Positions 6,270-7,124 of a stretch of 7,124 nt of DNA are shown here, piece after piece (positions within the stretch are counted from its first letter, which is position 1; each line of letters starts with the position of its first letter). Source of the stretch: JBBRHH01 sp038222915 (GTDB lineage: Bacteria > Planctomycetota > Phycisphaerae > Tepidisphaerales > Tepidisphaeraceae); assembly GCA_038222915.1 (NCBI GenBank), contig JBBRHH010000317.1, positions 1 through 7,124 on the forward strand, in the 5' to 3' direction. The notes beneath the pieces were generated by a model. The model did not search any database. It saw nothing but the letters and a program-made list of their open reading frames with translations, and was not told where the DNA came from. The position numbers and the translations under genes were made by a program.

Positions 6270-6758
6270 ATGGAACCAAGTTATTTTTACGCGCGAGACG
6301 GCCAGCAGGTGGGCCCGGTATTGATGCGGACGCTTCAGCAGATGGGGGCGACGGGTCAACTGATTCGAACCGATTTGATCTGGAGCGAGGGGTGGCCGCA
6401 GTGGCGCGCCGCCGGGGATTTTCCTGGGATATTTCCGGTGGGTCCTCCGCCGATCCAGCCGACGGCGCACAGCTCTTTTCCCGCTGCGCCGTATCCACGT
6501 TATCAAAGCGGGGCGAGCTCAAATGGACTGGCGGTTGCCGGGCTGGTGTGTTCGTTCTTGTTTCCGATCGGGGGGCTGGTTATTTCGTGGATTGCGCTGG
6601 ATCAGATGAAAAAGAGCGGGAATCCTGAAGGCCGGGGGATGGCACAGGCGGGGCTGATTATCAGCGGTATCGTTGTCGGTCTGGGGCTGTTGTGGATTAT
6701 CGCCGTCGCGACTTGTTTTGGATCGATCGTCCATCACGCGGGAACATTTCCGCGCTAG
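6270..6758 (+). CDS. GYF_2 domain plus DUF4190 small membrane protein
   Basis: The 162-residue product joins two recognisable modules. Residues 4-51 form a GYF_2 domain: 'YFYARDGQQVGPV' opens it, and 'LIWSEGWPQWRAA' (36-48) is the family's closing Trp-containing block. GYF-type domains are thought to bind proline-rich or other peptides. A Pro-rich linker follows (52-82), then a DUF4190-like pair of hydrophobic segments. The first begins 'NGLAVAGLVCSFLFPIGG' (85-102) and runs to 'WIALDQMKKSG' (107-117); the second is 'GMAQAGLIISGIVVGLGLLW' (123-142). With no signal peptide, the GYF_2 domain probably faces the cytoplasm, held at the membrane by the two helices. Proteins of this plan are common in planctomycetes and many other bacteria, without an established function. 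The gene has its own GAGG ribosome site and a possible -10 and sits 48 bases after mqnE, so a shared function with mqnE should not be assumed. Domain calls are firm; role unknown. Confidence 0.9.
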   Translation: MEPSYFYARDGQQVGPVLMRTLQQMGATGQLIRTDLIWSEGWPQWRAAGDFPGIFPVGPPPIQPTAHSSFPAAPYPRYQSGASSNGLAVAGLVCSFLFPIGGLVISWIALDQMKKSGNPEGRGMAQAGLIISGIVVGLGLLWIIAVATCFGSIVHHAGTFPR

Positions 6759-6769
6759 CGCACGTGGCG

Positions 6770-6798
6770 TTGCCGCCGATTGCCATCGGCCGTATTCT
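6770..6798 (+). promoter_or_regulatory. Candidate sigma-70-type promoter for the secreted esterase gene
   Basis: TTGCCG (6770-6775) and TATTCT (6793-6798) are exactly 17 bases apart, each matching consensus at 4 of 6 positions. Predicted initiation near 6805 leaves a leader of about 20 bases that contains the ribosome site at 6813. This is the best-spaced promoter candidate in the window. A perfect inverted repeat fills most of the spacer. Confidence 0.45.
6775..6790. repeat. Perfect 6-bp inverted repeat within the esterase promoter spacer
   Basis: GCCGAT, four bases, then ATCGGC form a perfect dyad beginning 17 bases after the stop of the GYF_2 gene. No run of T follows, so it is a poor intrinsic terminator. 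Lying between the predicted -35 and -10 hexamers, it could instead be an operator half-site pair. A dyad this short can arise by chance. Confidence 0.4.
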
Positions 6799-6812
6799 CC
6801 CGCTTCCAATTC

Positions 6813-6820
6813 AGAAAGGA
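6813..6820 (+). promoter_or_regulatory. Ribosome binding site for the secreted esterase gene
   Basis: AGAAAGGA ends four bases before the ATG at 6825. It is the strongest Shine-Dalgarno-like sequence among the rightward genes and decides this start, which also gives a clean signal peptide. Confidence 0.6.
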
Positions 6821-6824
6821 TTGC

Positions 6825-7124
6825 ATGTCATTCCGCGCATCGATTGTTCTGTTGTGTGTCTGCGTGAGTTCCATTGCGTTTGCGGCCGACAATTACAAAT
6901 TTGGTCCGGACTCGGAGCCGAAGGACGGCGTTCCCAAAGGGGTGGTGACGAAGCTGCAATGGTCGAGCAAGGTGTTTCCGGGGACGATGCGGAATTACTA
7001 CCTGTATGTGCCCGCACAATATGACGGGAAAAAGCCGGCATGCGTGATGGTGTTTCAGGATGGGCAGGGGTACGTCGGCGAGAAGGGGGAATGGCGGGTG
7101 CCGATCGTCTTCGACAACCTCATC
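6825..7124 (+). CDS. Secreted esterase, enterochelin-esterase-like (N-terminal part, cut by window edge)
   Basis: Exactly 100 codons are visible before the window ends. Residues 1-20 form a signal peptide: Arg4, a hydrophobic core (6-14), then 'SSIAFA' with likely cleavage before Ala21, so the protein is exported. The mature part starts with a Pro/Asp-rich stretch (28-38). Then comes 'FPGTMRNYYLYVPAQY' (51-66), the strand pattern at the front of alpha/beta-hydrolase esterases of the PF00756 (esterase D / enterochelin esterase) kind. Next are 'VMVFQDGQGYV' (74-84) and 'WRVPIVFDNLI' (90-100), as in planctomycete members that act on sugar or plant-derived esters. The catalytic Ser, Asp and His would lie beyond the window and cannot be checked. 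Family members are sometimes fused to a gluconolactonase-like propeller, which also cannot be judged here. It has its own candidate promoter and a good ribosome site, so it is probably transcribed independently. The substrate is unknown. Confidence 0.85.
   Translation, partial: MSFRASIVLLCVCVSSIAFAADNYKFGPDSEPKDGVPKGVVTKLQWSSKVFPGTMRNYYLYVPAQYDGKKPACVMVFQDGQGYVGEKGEWRVPIVFDNLI

Overview
The window looks like ordinary chromosome from a GC-rich member of the Planctomycetota, possibly class Phycisphaerae. Three things point there: a C-terminal zinc ribbon of the CxxCGYDLR...RCPECG type at 1670-2551, typical of that phylum; an esterase with the N-terminal layout common in planctomycete secreted esterases; and few clear Shine-Dalgarno sites. 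The assignment comes from recalled motifs, not from a search.

Layout. Two genes run leftward. One at the left edge encodes a cyclic-nucleotide-binding (CRP-type) domain and is cut by the window (1-389). The other encodes an uncharacterised planctomycete-like protein (499-1629). A 40-base gap then separates divergent transcription, and six genes run rightward: a membrane protein with a zinc ribbon (1670-2551); a UbiA-family prenyltransferase of the MqnP type (2561-3508); a polytopic GT-C/GT39-like glycosyltransferase (3531-4961); the radical SAM enzyme aminofutalosine synthase MqnE (5031-6221); a small GYF_2 plus DUF4190 membrane protein (6270-6758); and the N-terminal 100 residues of a secreted esterase (6825 to the right edge).

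How the genes work together. MqnE and the UbiA-family enzyme belong to the futalosine route to menaquinone. MqnE makes aminofutalosine near the start of the pathway, and MqnP-type enzymes prenylate the naphthoate product near its end. The glycosyltransferase-like gene between them has no known role in that pathway. The first three rightward genes are tightly spaced (9 and 22 bases) and probably share a transcript. mqnE, the GYF_2 gene and the esterase each have a promoter-like -10 element just upstream and may be transcribed separately.

There are no RNA genes, CRISPR arrays, insertion sequences or integrase genes that I can see, and no gap over 300 bases without a gene. I found no convincing new defence or mobile system. 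The less ordinary items are the duplicated carrier-protein-like segments in the 1670-2551 product, the doubtful N-terminal reading frame of 499-1629, the possibly leaderless mqnE transcript, and the inverted repeat inside the putative esterase promoter.
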